A stretch of 64,000 nt of DNA. Origin: Copromyces sp. CBS 386.78. Taxonomy: Eukaryota > Ascomycota > Sordariomycetes > Sordariales > Sordariaceae. The notes below the pieces were generated by a model. That model ran no database searches. It saw only the letters and a list, made by a program, of their open reading frames with translations, and had not been told where the DNA came from. Location of the stretch: the NCBI GenBank assembly GCA_030685235.1, contig MU839105.1, positions 415,134-479,133 on the forward strand. Direction: 5' to 3'. This document shows positions 1 through 11,463 of this stretch, piece by piece. How positions within the stretch are numbered: the first letter of the stretch is position 1; every line of letters starts with the position of its first letter. Position numbers and translations under genes: made by a program.

Positions 1-1590
1 TAAAATTTATCTTAGGCCGGTATAAATAATCGTATAGACGATCGGGATTTAATATAATCTTCTAATTAAATAGAAGGATTATAATTATAACGCCGGGTTG
101 GCTAAGCCTTCTTATATAGCGAACGAAAACGGTTATAGTAATATATAAAAGTATTAGAATAATATTATAATATATATTTTGTTTTCCGTTCGGGGGAATA
201 ATATTTATAGCGCTAATAAGGATTATACGACCTATAAGTATATAAAATACGCGAATATTTAGAATAATAATGTTCCTAATGTTTTTTCGGTAAAATTCTC
301 TATATAAAAATACTTTTAAATTTTAATTCCGGAATTTAATTAATTATAATCGTAATAGATTTTACGTCGACGCACTATTTTTTAATTTAAATTATAAAGC
401 CGTTGGGTTTATTAGTCGGTTATTTATCGGCGAATTAATAACTATTTATTTAATTATTAATAATATTACTCCGAACTTTAATAATATTATAAATCTCTTC
501 GCCTAATCCTTCTAGATAGCTTTAATTTAATATAAATTCGTCTGGACTAGCCTTATATTCTAAAGAACGCTTACGGCGATGTACTATACTTTAAGTACTA
601 ATATTTTCCTTTCGTATATTAATTATATTCCTAGCCTTTATAAACGAATATTTGTGAAGTTAAAAAATTATAAAGTTTTAATACGATAGGGTAGGAAATA
701 TTTTAATATACGAAGTAGGTCTATTTTTACTAAAAGATTTTAGCCTAACCGGTTAAAAAGGACTAGTTAGGCTATAAGGGTTTTTATATTCGTACAAGCC
801 TTCGGTAGGCCCAGCCCTCGGCGCTCGTATTCTAACCGAACGCCTCTACCCTTATTAGTCTCGCTTATCGAACCTGCTCTATATCCCGTATCGGGTCAGG
901 CCTGGTGGCCTTGCCCCGTATCGGCCTGTCCCAAGCCTCCTACTCCATATCCTTACAAGTATATTGGTGGTAGGAAGCTAAGGGTATTACTTATATTTAC
1001 GTTAATATCGTTAAGTAGGACGATAGTAATTCTTCTAACGATGATAAATGTTAAATTATTTATTATTTAGACTGCTGGTAATAAATTTGGTAATAAATTT
1101 AAATTGTTGGTTGCTCTGGTTACTCTAGTTATTTTGGTTGCTGTTGTTGCTATTATTGCTGTTGTTTATACTTTTGAAGGCGGGCAATAAGTATATTTTT
1201 ATTACTATAGTATAGTAACCCCCTCTATTTATATTGAGCCACCAAATCCTTCTTAAGTATATTACTAAACCCAATTCTAGTTTGCTCCTCTATATAATGA
1301 AGGTTGTAATTATCCTCCCCTTTAGGGATTATTTTAAAATTATTTATACTTTTAATAATATTAATAGCCTGCTCTTAATTATCTTAGTCGATAGTTATTC
1401 GGTTAATTTCTTTAATATTAAAGAGGTAATTTTCGCTGCTATTTAGAAGGATAGATAAACTGTTGTCTTTGAAAAACTTAATTACTATATCTTTTTTATC
1501 AATTTACAAGACCTTCCAGCACTTTAAAACTATATAAATTATTATAATCCTTCTTTTAAATATAGATTAGTATTTACCTTAATTATTTTC
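1..1590. other. AT-rich RIP-degraded DNA, no gene
   Basis: This stretch is strongly AT-rich, with TpA dominant, CpG retained and CpA/TpG scarce, which is the pattern left by repeat-induced point mutation. I see no supported gene. The 70-aa frame near 1234-1446 is Leu/Ile/Asn-rich and typical of chance frames in such DNA. A short less mutated patch around 800-960 keeps higher GC. The stretch is probably the downstream part of the transposon whose transposase relic follows, but I found no terminal repeat to prove it. Confidence 0.6.
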
Positions 1591-1596
1591 TTCCTA

Positions 1597-2215
1597 CTAT
1601 TTTTCTGCTAAGAACGTCTCCTCTTTTAATATCTTTTTAAACAACGAGTTAATAGCTATATCGAGAGGTTGAAGTAAGTTCGTAAGGCTACTAAAGATTA
1701 TAATTAGCACTACCTTATAAAGTATATTATTTTTGAACTTATTACGGATTCGTTGAGTATTATGAAATAGGCATATATTTATAACCAATAATACTTCTTG
1801 ACCGATATTTCTAATAACGGGCTTTATTTTCTCTTTAAATTAAGCAAGTAAGAGTTATTCGTTTTAGTAAGCCGCCTTATTGAACTTTACAGATATATCG
1901 TAAATATAGAGCGGTTATTTAATATTTTAAATTTTGCCCTCCCTATAAAAGATTATAGTCGGTTTGAAACGAATAATACTATTTACAAAAATATATAGAA
2001 TTAAAGTAGTTTATTACTTTCCCTATCTATTGCAATTAGTTTTACTAAATACGGTTTTATTTCCTTTAATTTTAAACGTATAATTATTAATAAATTCGAA
2101 CGGGAAGGGGATTTTATTAAAATTTATAATAGTATAAAGAGGAAATCGAATACGAGTACTAAGTATAGTAGGTTGGCTATTCCGTTTAATAAACTTATAG
2201 GGTTTTTATTATTAG
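1597..2215 (-). pseudogene. pogo/Fot1-type DDE_1 transposase relic
   Basis: This is the core of a DDE-superfamily transposase of the pogo/Tigger/Fot1 type, which cuts and pastes Tc1/mariner-superfamily DNA elements. Read on the minus strand and allowing for RIP-type stops, the frame shows a segment ending PFPFEF near 2130, a stretch matching the family's 'FKPTIIF' strand, an 'FNKAAY' segment, and then LLQPLD followed by INSLFKKIL near 1600-1680. The last matches the 'T-x-LLQPLD...N-x-PFK' block at the end of the DDE_1 domain. The final 63 codons are still open, and upstream the frame is broken by TAA/TAG codons at former Gln/Trp positions. No terminal inverted repeats were found. It is certainly non-functional. 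Confidence 0.72.
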
Positions 2216-2221
2216 CTTCCG

Positions 2222-2325
2222 AAAATCTTTAAATCTTCGCCGATATTCTTTAAGTTTTAACTAATATTTTTTAAATTTTCTCCGATATTTTTTAAGTCTT
2301 CTCCGATAATTTATTTCTTTATTTT
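2222..2325. repeat. 21-bp tandem repeat, about 4 units
   Basis: Four successive 21-bp units of the type CTTCGCCGATATTCTTTAAGT are visible, differing mostly by C/T and A/G changes. On the minus strand each unit reads as a seven-residue repeat close to KNIGEDL. It lies in the same frame as, and just upstream of, the DDE_1 transposase relic, so it may have coded for a short heptad-repeat helix within that protein. Confidence 0.7.
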
Positions 2326-2329
2326 ACTT

Positions 2330-3160
2330 TAGGAACGAGCTTAATTTTAAGTATAATTTAGCTGGCAATTTCTAGGCTTAATATTTAATCTTTCGATTCG
2401 TAATATAAAAGCGGTTTAAGAAGTTACTAAATTAGCTATAAGAGAAATAGAATTCCTTTTCGTTAGTTTACTCTAGGTAAACTTCTTTAAAAAGTAGTAT
2501 AGAATTTCAGTAAAACTAGATTATAGTGACTAAGCTATTTTGTTGCCGTGTGAGTTAGAACTTTTTATATAGTTTGTCTTCTATTTCTGGCTACGTCGCT
2601 ATGCCTTCGCGTACTGGGTTGAGAAGGATTTCGTCCTTTAATCCCTATTAGTAGTTAATGGTTGTAATAGGGAGATTATAGAATATAATTACTTTATAAT
2701 TATAGATATTGCGGTAGCCTTTATTGAGAGGGTGGGCTTCGTTAAACGTTGTTGTTCTTTAGCGTTGTTGTTGTAGAGGTCTATTAGCGTAAATTCTATT
2801 AATAAGTATTTTCGTTTATATTATATAGGTAATAATTTGTATTTTGTTAATAGTTAGTTCGCTAGTTTAGTAATTTATATTGTATTTAGTTTTAGTTCTT
2901 ACTTAGATTTTAAATTATTAGGAATAATTTTGTTCTACCCTTTTAATAAGGGCCTTTCGTTTAATAACCCTAGTATTATATTACCTTTTTTTAGGACTAG
3001 ACTTTTTGTTGGTACGTTCTTTTTGTGAAGAGTGAGGCGGGGGTGTTGGAGATGTTGGCCGGGGTATTGGAAGTAGTATTCCCGCTAGTAGGGGTCTTTA
3101 ATTTATGGTAATAGTAATTGAATAGGGAGGGATAGCGAGAATTTTAATACTAGTAACGAC
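2330..3160. other. RIP-degraded DNA grading into the first gene island
   Basis: AT-rich to about 2990, then rising in G content over roughly 150 bases into normal-composition DNA. The N-terminal, DNA-binding part of the transposase would be expected here on the minus strand, but I could not trace it. No other gene is seen. Confidence 0.5.
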
Positions 3161-3780
3161 GATGATGAGCTCTATAGAGGAGAAAGCAGGGGATTTAGAA
3201 GGTGGGCAAGAATTAGGGCATTGTAGGTCTGGCTGGGAGGGTGGGGCGCCAGATTTTACCCTCCTTTATAGAGGGTACGGTTGGTACATATGCTGTAATA
3301 TGTGCTTAAATCTGTATGTAAATGTGCCTGAAAAGCGGTTTCCCGAAAACGAATTTCCCGAGTTTATACGGTACAAGTTACCGAACCGAGCACCAAAATT
3401 TCCAAACAACCTGTTCGACACCTGAGAACCTCGTCACCTGCCACGCCCACAGAGACATGACACATGAAGGAGAATGCAACAATCACAATTTTAGTACGCC
3501 AAGGAAAGTTCCTGGGAAGAAATAAGTTGGAGTCAAATGCATATACTATGTCATCGCTCTCTGTCTATTTACAGCTTCCAAGAGCACTTCGGCATAGTAC
3601 AAAGGTTTACAGTTTCAATACAGTTCTGTTGCTGTTTCCGCTTCTCGCGAGTAGGGAACGATGAATAATACCACGTTTACCGCAGTCGCCCTTGCCACCC
3701 CTGACCACCCTTGTGATCCAAAAAGTGAAAGAACTCTACTTCGTTCCTTCCCATTCCAGAGTGGCATCTCCTTCCTCAAT
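3161..3780. other. Gene-poor, GC-balanced spacer
   Basis: Normal base composition with several overlapping short frames of up to 87 codons. None shows a recognisable domain, intron signals or good codon preference. The part next to 3785 probably holds the 3' untranslated region of the minus-strand 458-aa gene. Confidence 0.5.
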
Positions 3781-3784
3781 GCTC

Positions 3785-5161
3785 TCATATGGAATGTCGT
3801 TTGTCGTTCACACTCTTCACACTCTGCTCCTCCTCGCTACCATCTTCACCACCACCACCAACCTCCTGGGGACTTCCAGCCTGCGCACCAGAAGCACGAG
3901 CATTGCCCTCGGGCTCAACATCGTCCCTGCAATAGAACAGATCGTACTCATGACCCGGCTCACCCAGCTTCCAGCCGTCAGTCAAGTACCTCGTTCCACT
4001 TCCCCTCTTATTCATCGTCGACACCTCGGGCACAACGATGCCGTCCGCCCCTTGGACCATGTCAGCAATCCGCTGCACATCGTATGTCCTTACCAGGTCC
4101 TGCTCCTTCGGGTTGCTTGAATTGCGCAGTCGCACCACGGCGAAAATGGAGTATCCCTGCCTGATGGCTCTTCCTTGCTTATCATGGCGCGCCCATTCTG
4201 CCACAGAGGTTGAAGTGTCCATCTTGCGGCCGCCGACGGTGATGTGTCTGAGGTCGTCAAATCCTGGGTTCTGGTTGTAGGGACTGGCGCTCCCTTGGGG
4301 CGAAGAAGAACGGCGAGTGTCCGCGGCGGGTACGTATCGGACCCGCAACACCTTGGGGAAGTTCGGCTGATAGAGCAACCACTGCCCGTCTGGACGCTGG
4401 CGGGGAAGAACCACGGACGTCAAAAAGGCGCCGAGACCAGCAAACTGTTTGCGCTCGAGCGCCCAGTCGAAGTGAAGGAGCGAGTAGTGCGCGTTCATGC
4501 GACTCGGGATTTTCTTGCGACCAGCCGTCCACGGTCCGGCTTCGGTGGGGGCGCAGCCGACGATAGGGCAGTAGTAGAGGAAGGAGGGGTGGCTCCAGAT
4601 GGCGTCATTGGCGAGGTCGCTGGACATAATGTACGAGAAGGAAATCGGTCCGTCGGCGTGCCGGTGGTTCGGGAAGCTAGAGAGGAGTAGCTCGGCCATG
4701 TCCAACACCGTCTTGTCGTAGGCCGCCGACGATGGTACATTCTCGCTGTTGCTTTTCTTTCCCTTTTCCTTGAGGAGGCCGGGGGTGTCGACCCAAGATA
4801 CTGCGAGGAGGGGAAATTGCTCCTCGTTCTGGTACAGAAATTTGCGGAGATGTGACTGCTCGCGATCCGCATCTGTCTCGCCCTCTGAGTCCCAGTCCTC
4901 CTCTTCCTCCAGCAACTCGAAACTTGATTTGGTCGTCGCAGGAGTCGCCAGCACGTTGCCGTAAATCATGCGCATTACGATCATGGCGACGTTGAAGCCG
5001 CTCATGTCCTTTTCGGGGTGCGACAAGGGCTCGAACCAGGCCTGGTTCGTGAGCGACTTCTTAATAGCTGTGATATCATCGGCCTGGTCGAGCCGGAAAT
5101 CGATCCAGCTCAGGTCGTCATAGGACTCGTCGACAATGGTACCGGGGGATGACACGGGCAT
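3785..5161 (-). CDS. Orphan 458-aa protein, single exon, unknown function
   Basis: A complete intron-free frame of 458 codons starts at an ATG in a good fungal context (CGCCATGCC) and ends in TAG/TAA-bounded sequence at 3785. I do not recognise the family. There is no signal peptide or membrane segment, so a soluble intracellular protein is likely. Visible features are an acidic N-terminus, a Glu/Asp-rich patch at about residues 82-100 (FELLEEEEDWDSEGE), a better-ordered central region at about 110-310 with several Trp and Tyr-rich strands, and a low-complexity Gly/Glu/Ser tail at about 425-458. A DTPGLL string near residue 125 resembles a GTPase switch motif, but there is no P-loop before it. 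Codon use is ordinary and the gene shows no RIP. The whole frame stays open over 1.4 kb of GC-balanced DNA, which is the main support. Confidence 0.75.
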   Translation of the reverse strand: MPVSSPGTIVDESYDDLSWIDFRLDQADDITAIKKSLTNQAWFEPLSHPEKDMSGFNVAMIVMRMIYGNVLATPATTKSSFELLEEEEDWDSEGETDADREQSHLRKFLYQNEEQFPLLAVSWVDTPGLLKEKGKKSNSENVPSSAAYDKTVLDMAELLLSSFPNHRHADGPISFSYIMSSDLANDAIWSHPSFLYYCPIVGCAPTEAGPWTAGRKKIPSRMNAHYSLLHFDWALERKQFAGLGAFLTSVVLPRQRPDGQWLLYQPNFPKVLRVRYVPAADTRRSSSPQGSASPYNQNPGFDDLRHITVGGRKMDTSTSVAEWARHDKQGRAIRQGYSIFAVVRLRNSSNPKEQDLVRTYDVQRIADMVQGADGIVVPEVSTMNKRGSGTRYLTDGWKLGEPGHEYDLFYCRDDVEPEGNARASGAQAGSPQEVGGGGEDGSEEEQSVKSVNDKRHSI

Positions 5162-5169
5162 GGCGATGG

Positions 5170-6820
5170 CTAAATGTTGTTGATTTATGAATGTTGCCGA
5201 GTTATTGCTTGATCTTGTGTCCTAAAGAGTGGCCGTGTTGCGGGACGAATTGTCGACGATGGAAAATAAAAGGCCAAACGCGACAGAAAGAGAGGAAGGA
5301 GTGGGGTAGTAACAGAAAGACAGGACGAGTGAATGGTTTTCCGAGAAAGAGCGGACTCCCGCTCACACATCCCACCTCCCACCTTGCCGCCGGCTACCTA
5401 CGAGATCACACTGGTATTCGTGCTTTCGTTCGCGAAGAAAAGGATTTGGAGATAGAAGTGAGGTTCCAAGATAATAGGCGAGCTCAAGCAAAAGAGAAAA
5501 CAATACAGATAAAGGACTCAACGTTCGCGCCCTCCTTATCTGTGCCATATCATGCACTTAAGTACACTCGATGCCTTCCTGCTAAAACGATGAAAGCTGT
5601 CGCCATATCATCCAACTTGCTTTCGTCCAATGTTTTGGTCGAGTGGCTGTGGATCCGTGGACTTTACCAAGCGAACATTGTTCAAGACAAGAAGGATGCA
5701 TCCGTGTTTATTTCTCCTCCTATTCAACAACGCCATGGACTTGCTGTAACTTCTATCAACGTCTCTCAAAAGCTCGCTTACGTCTATTGTTCCCGCCGTG
5801 TTCCTTTTGGATATAATCGACCTGGCTTGGGAAGAAAACCAGCACATAGAAATCCTCGACTGCTCATGATGTCCTTGTTCCCTGCAGCGCAGCGGATCGG
5901 TCAATTAAGCAGACCTCCAACACACGCACCTTGTCGTAGGGAAGATTTTCGTGGATGGTTGGTGGTCTAAATTCGATCAAGACCCAACCAACCTTGCTCT
6001 CTTTTTTGTCCATCCATACATAGTAGCGATTTCTTTCTACCTCTAGCACAGGAAATGAGTGATAACTAATAGCTCAATAGGATTACAGTACCTTAAGTAC
6101 CAAGAGAAATGAAACTTCAAAAAAAGAAAAAGGAAAGAAAAACGGGCAAAAAGCTCGGATGGCTTCCCCGGACCCGGATTGAACTCGGGACGCGGTTGTG
6201 ACAAACTACCTTACGAAAACACCACGTATTTTCTGACCCAACGGATTTACTACGTAGACTAAGTACTGGAGGTAATGGGAGGTCCTAAACTTGGGGCGTA
6301 TGTACCCCTAGTCTCAGGGACGGGAAGGTCCTGCCGCTGCACTCAGCAGCTGGGGCCCACGCCGGTGAGCTGCAGTTCTTTGCCTGCAAGAGAGTGAATG
6401 TTGAAACGAGAAGGAACTAACTACCGGCAGCTCGCTTGTACGGCCGGGGTTGGAAGGAAGTGAAATCCTCACCGTCAAGATGGTTGTGCCTTCCGAGATG
6501 TTGAAGCGCATCTCGAACTTGATGTGGTTGAATGTCCTTATCGATAAGACGTGCCATCAGGGTCCCCAACGATGCATCCAATGACGTCATGGTTTCAGCT
6601 GCAAATAGTTCCCTAACAATGATGGTGCGAAGATTGGCTTATGCTACGTACTAGGCCAGTTAGGGCTATAACACACTTCTGATAATCATACAAACGCTTG
6701 ATACAAAGGGAACAACATCCAATGAGTGGACTTCTCTTCTCCTAAAAAGCCGAACAACCTCGACATCGCTAAAATACGACGCTACATCGCAGCACCGCTC
6801 CCTGCCCGCCCTTCCCACTC
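5170..6820. other. Intergenic region between the 458-aa gene and the rhodopsin-like gene
   Basis: GC-balanced DNA that should contain the promoter of the 458-aa gene (next to 5161) and the 3' end of the rhodopsin-like gene (next to 6824). A 259-codon plus-strand frame at 5191-5970 lies here, but its composition is unstructured and two opposing frames overlap it, so I do not call it a gene. At 6160-6235 on the minus strand there is a string like the 3' half of a tRNA (GTTCAATCC), but its stem does not pair. Confidence 0.5.
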
Positions 6821-6823
6821 CGC

Positions 6824-8165
6824 CTAGATGGAATCACTCGCCATGCTCTTACGATTGTGGTACTCGAGCGAAAAGTCCTCGGTGCGCACAATCTGATTTT
6901 GCCCAGTCGTCCGCGGCCCTCTCCAACCGTCCTTCTCACCCATCACCGGAGCGCGCCCGTCTGACATGACCGTGTAGGGGCCGGCAGACACGACGGTCAC
7001 GACCAAGTTGTTCTCGGAGTCGGTCTTTGATCTCGAGTGCCCTGAGTGCTTGCCTTCACTAGCCGACATCTTGAGCTCGATGGCCTTGCTGTCCTCAGCC
7101 TTGTAGTAGCGACGAGAAATGGCGGCATCCCGAACCAGCACGCGAAGAATGGGGATGCTGGCGGCCATGATCGTAATGGCACTCTCGGCGTTACCCCAGA
7201 TGAAGAGGTCGACACCATCGGCTAGCATGGCACCTGTCAGCTTTGTATTCCCCTGATATCTGGATGGATAGGCAACTAAACTTACCAAAGTCGGAGGACA
7301 ACATGCTCGGCATCTTGCTTGTCTTGATGATGCCAGTAATACCCGCGAAGACACCCATGCTCATCGCAAGGGCACATCCGAACCTCTCCTTCTTCTTCAT
7401 CTGGAGCTTCCACACTACCGACCACGGAAGCAGGGCCAGGGCAATGTCCATCACCGCCGAGTAGGAAGCCGAGAAAATGTTGTAGTGAACCGTCACCTTG
7501 GGATCCCAGCACTTTCCTGGGGTGAAGACCTCCCATGCCTTGTTGATGGGTGTGCAACTGACCCAGGGAAACAGCGCCGTCAGGCCCATGGCGATGTTCA
7601 TGGTGATGATGATGAACCACAGGAGCCCTTTCATCCACCCATGAGTGAGTCGGAGCAGTGTGATGGCGAAGCTTGTCTTGGACCAGATGGCTGCCGTGAC
7701 GGAGAAGGTGCCCGCCACGTTGACAAGCAGCAACAGGGGAGCCATGTTGTTGACCACATCAAAGTCCCAGAAATGGAGACCGTAGCCGAGGCGGGTCATC
7801 GCGGTAAGCAACCCGGATTCGACGGTAAGGCAGATCTGCGAAGGGTCCGACGTTAATGATCAACAGCTAAAGATACCAACTAGAGCCTGAAAGCAACCGA
7901 CCCATGCTCCTATCAACACGATATCGTCCCACCATAGCCCATTGCGCCGAGAGAACTTGCAGTATACACGAAGCCCAAGAAAGCCACCTGAGAGGCCGAT
8001 CAACAACCAAATCACAACGTTGAGACGAGTTGCCGCATTGTCGTGAGGCATCAACGCCAACTCCTCTGGTGTCCATGTAAGCGGCTGGGCGAACTGATCG
8101 GGCTTCGGCCCTTCATTTGTGACGGGTGTCGAGTTCGAATCCGGCGCTGTGGTATTCGAAGCCAT
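6824..8165 (-). CDS. Fungal rhodopsin-domain 7-TM membrane protein (three exons)
   Basis: An integral membrane protein of the large fungal rhodopsin-domain group (SAT4/Pth11-like). Members are plasma-membrane receptor-like proteins, most without a known ligand. My model joins exons 8165-7881, 7835-7286 and 7233-6824, giving 1245 nt and 414 residues. The introns are 45 and 52 nt with GT..AG ends (phases 0 and 1); the second donor is the consensus GTAAGT. About seven hydrophobic segments run from residue 48 to about 305. The family's usual landmarks are present: WWDD after TM2, paired cysteines around the second outer loop (SCTPIN and GKCWDP), and the late block DLFIWGNAESA followed by AASIPILR. 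There is no N-terminal CFEM domain; a Ser/Thr/Asn-rich head of about 45 residues precedes TM1. The tail, about 100 residues, is hydrophilic with Ser/Lys/Arg runs. The first donor (GTTGGT) is non-ideal, so exon 1/2 joining is the least certain point. Confidence 0.88.
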
Positions 8166-8169
8166 TGTT

Positions 8170-9350
8170 GATACGGGTGCTCGCCGGCGAGAGGGATTCT
8201 GTTTGAGCAGGATGATGTCGTGAGCCCCAGGCTTCGCATATCTCCATTCCGCAGAAGGTGGACCTCGACGATCTACGGCCGGGCCATCCTGCTATCTATA
8301 TGTTCTAGCCCTGGGTTTCAGACCCTCAGCACCAGAACGACATGGGAGGTGCCAAGCAGACATCCTCGTGATGCTCTGCAACACTCTCGAATGCGGAGAG
8401 CAATATGTTGGCAGCTGCAGTGTGTCTGAAGCGAGGTCCGTGCAATATATCGTCGACCGCTGGCTGGTGCCAGTGCAGTTGACAGACGGCCTGGCTAAAT
8501 CTCGCCGATCCGGTTAAGTAGCACCCTTCCCCGGATTAGGGTCGATCTCCGCCTGCTCGGGCGCCTTCTGCATGTACAGTATACTCGCGGACACACCTTG
8601 CTCGACGAATATTGCGCGCGGTCAGACCTTCGGGTGCCTCTGTTGGCGACGCTTGAGCTTCCTGGCATCTCACTTCCCCGGGGTAGGTATCAGCGCCAGA
8701 ATTCTTAAAAGAAAGCGAGAACGGCCCTCGGCCGGTCTCGAGGGCCCAATTCGCATTCTTTCTTCTTTCAATTTTGACTTCTGCCTGCCATCATCCAATT
8801 AGCTAGCATCCCAGGTATGCGGGTGCACAGACGCTCGGGCTTGAAGTTTTTCACTGCCCTGACTCCTTCTTACCAAATATTCATCGAACCGAAATCACTG
8901 CAGCTATGCAGAAGCGTCTGTTGGGTTTCAGCACATGCGATTGTGAGACACCACGGGCGAAGCTGACAAGCCTCAAAGTTGATATCTTGCAAGCAAAGCT
9001 AGCTTCCAGCAAGCGATCGTTGCATCCCGTTCCCCTTCGACGCTCATCTCCCAGATCCCAGCTCTCTCTCCCTGCAATCGATCTCTCTTATGGATCCCAT
9101 GTTATCCCCAGATTGACACAAGATCACATCATGCGATGCGCAGATATCATGTCCTACCCAGCCCTGCTGGCCTAGAACGAACACGATCACACTGCCCCTG
9201 GTTGAATGGCAAGGACATGGTTTTGACCGGTTTTGACTTTTGTCATAGCTCTTCGGGAACGGAACTCGCAATCCTTCCTCCCCGGGCCGAGTGCGTTCTA
9301 GTGTGCTTCTTTACGGGAAGGTGAAAGTGGGGTTTCCGCCACCGGTACGC
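8170..9350. other. Promoter side of the rhodopsin-like gene and gene-poor spacer
   Basis: GC-balanced DNA lying upstream of the start codon at 8165. Small frames at 8572-8802 and 8906-9175 have no recognisable content and I do not support them. No repeat, tRNA or promoter motif stands out. The right end, at 9351-9359, is the left copy of the target-site duplication of the miniature transposon that follows. Confidence 0.5.
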
Positions 9351-9359
9351 AAGACTTGC
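9351..9359 (+). repeat. Left 9-bp target-site duplication of the MULE
   Basis: AAGACTTGC, repeated perfectly at 10026-10034 right after the other end of the element. Confidence 0.88.
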
Positions 9360-10025
9360 CGGTAACCATGGTCACGTAGAGTAAAATCCGTGCGCACGTA
9401 GAGTAAACCCACTTTTCGCTAAGTAAGCCGCCCAGCCGCCCAGCCGCGTACCAGAACACCGTATACATCGCTACCCAACCTCGTCGCCGTCGCGCAATCT
9501 ATTAGCGACCGTTTATCTTATACGCAATTGAATAAAACTATCGCGAAACCTTACTCTACCGTTGCGCAATTATTTTGAGCGATTATCTCGTTATCTTTAT
9601 TATTATTTCGTAGAATATTAAATTCCAGCTCCCATAGCACCGCCTCCAATACTATACTTACAAGGGTTTATAGGGACTCTCCAACACTCCACTCTAGGCA
9701 GCACTTACACGGCGGGCATCAGAATCAGGGTGGGCACGTACACTCTGGCCAGCACGTGCAGCAAGTGCAACAAGTGCAACAACCGGCCGTACACCGTACA
9801 ACAACAGGGACAGCAATTACGCTGGCAGGAACCGTATCAACCTTCTCAGTAGTAAACAATTGACTGGATTAATAACTCTGAATAGCTTCACGTAAAAGAG
9901 CGACGTAGATTTGGTGGTGTTAGCACGCGGCTGGGCGGTTGCGCTGGCTGGGCGGCTTACTCAGCTGTAAAAGTAGGTTTACTCTACGTGCGCACGGTTT
10001 CTACTCTACGTGACCATGGTTACCG
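9360..10025. mobile_element. Non-autonomous Mutator-like element (MULE MITE), 666 bp
   Basis: The two ends are long imperfect inverted repeats of about 90-100 bp, beginning CGGTAACCATGGTCACGTAG on the left, with the reverse complement on the right (ending ACCATGGTTACCG). Perfect 9-bp direct repeats AAGACTTGC flank it at 9351-9359 and 10026-10034. A 9-bp duplication with long terminal repeats is the usual signature of the Mutator superfamily, which in fungi includes Hop of Fusarium. Within each terminus the string CACGTAGAGTA occurs twice, 31-33 bp apart, and could be transposase-binding sites. Further in, both ends have G/C-rich CCGCCCAGCC repeats. The interior has no open frame, so it must depend on a transposase encoded elsewhere. 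The intact duplication and mild composition suggest a fairly recent insertion. Confidence 0.88.
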
Positions 10026-10034
10026 AAGACTTGC
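10026..10034 (+). repeat. Right 9-bp target-site duplication of the MULE
   Basis: AAGACTTGC, identical to 9351-9359. Together they mark the pre-insertion target. Confidence 0.88.
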
Positions 10035-11345
10035 CTGGTGAAGTAAAGCGTGGTGCAAAGCGTCTTCAGCTATCGTGGGACTCGCTAACGCTGTTAATGG
10101 ATTGGGATTGGGTCTTGGTGATGGTCCAAGCTGAAATCCCTTGGCAGAATTTTCCATGATCACGTCGCTCCCGTCCATCTTCCAAGACCATCATATGATG
10201 GTGAAGCCTTTCCCTTAAAAAGCTTCGAAAGCCCCAGGAGTTTGGCTGAGTTGCTCATCTCTCTTGACCTATGTCATATATAGACTTGGCAGACGTACAG
10301 ATCAGTTGGAGACTCAACGCGACTGAGGAACTTTTGCCCCTTATATAAGGTCTTCCATGATTGATATCTGTGGGATGAGCTCACTGTTAGCTGAGGAGCT
10401 GCTGGGCGTCGTTGATCCGCGCGGACTTACGGCACAAAGAGAAACCAGCTGCGCAAAGGTTGGGGAGAATCTCTGCAGAAATTCGTGGCGATATCAATGA
10501 TTGATGAAGAGCGTGCCAAACCTCTTGAATTGTATCTTCAAAAGTCATACCATGCTGATTACCTCGGCTACAATACGTAGGTAGGTAGGCCAGATGAGAT
10601 ACGCAGGACCTAGGATGGGGTCCTTCTCAGTACTGCAATCTCGTGGGGAGTTTCACCACCACAACGCTTTCCCCTCAAAGCTGTGACACTTGCCCTTGCA
10701 TAACACGGGCTGTTCCGCGCCCCGATTTCTGACGGGAAATCGATACCCGTGCCACGCCCCCACTCCCAGAATAGCTTGACCATCTTTCGTCCCCCTCTCG
10801 AGAATCAGCGTGTTCCTGGTACACCGCAGGCGGCTGGCGCCCAAGAATCGATACCGGCAGCGAGGCCGGGAGGAATCATGACAATGACTTCAATGAACGC
10901 AGCCAAGACGGATCCCAAGACGCCAAATCCATCTGACATCAATAGACAAGCTTTCTTCACGATCTAATACCCAAAAGATTCATTGCCGTCAGATATACAC
11001 TCACCATTTATATCGTTTCTAAGAATGTTCACTCTATCAAACTATCAAAGGAAAAGGAAGCCATCGCCATCACTAACACACGAATGGCGAACTTCTTGCC
11101 TGCCGACTGTCAGCACGGCCCGACAACACACGCATCTAGCAGCGGCAGATCAGTTCCCGAATAGGCAGCTGGGCTCTCTATGTTTCAGCGCTTACCCGAA
11201 CATCGATAGTCAGATGTGAAGATGTGAGAATTCGCTGATTTTACGGCAGTCAAAAGGTGATCAAGAACTAGTCTCAGTCAGACTCAGCTGGGCCTCCGAA
11301 ACCCCACTCGCGACCCCACCCACCACTTTCTGCGGCAGTAGGTCT
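10035..11345. other. GC-balanced spacer without supported genes
   Basis: Normal composition with only short, unsupported frames (largest about 78 codons). No RNA gene or repeat is seen. Composition drops abruptly at about 11345-11360, where the large RIP-mutated block begins. Confidence 0.5.
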
Positions 11346-11388
11346 AAGCGGGTTTTGTATTTTTTGACCGTTAACTATAAAGTAATAA

Positions 11389-11463
11389 AAAAATTGTACG
11401 AGGATTTTATTCTAATTGGAATATAACCTCTAAATCTACTTTAATTAGAATAAAATTAACCGC
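11389..11463. repeat. Fold-back hairpin of tract E
   Basis: GGATTTTATTCTAATTGG and, about 40 bases on, TTAATTAGAATAAAATTAACC form an imperfect inverted repeat. The same ATTTTA-CTCC / GGAGTAAAAT type of arms recurs at 40150, 41650, 44088 and 45905. Confidence 0.55.

Noticed and set aside
4760..4800. GTPase switch-like DTPGLL in the 458-aa protein
   Set aside because: No P-loop or other G motifs in the sequence.
5191..5970. 259-codon plus-strand frame
   Set aside because: No domain or structured composition, overlaps opposing frames and the promoter side of the 458-aa gene; probably chance.
6160..6236. tRNA-like string on the minus strand (GTTCAATCC with a GGGGAAGCC end and a TTGTCAC anticodon-like part)
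   Set aside because: The T-stem does not pair at two of five positions and no matching 5' acceptor strand is found at the right distance. At most an eroded tRNA fragment.
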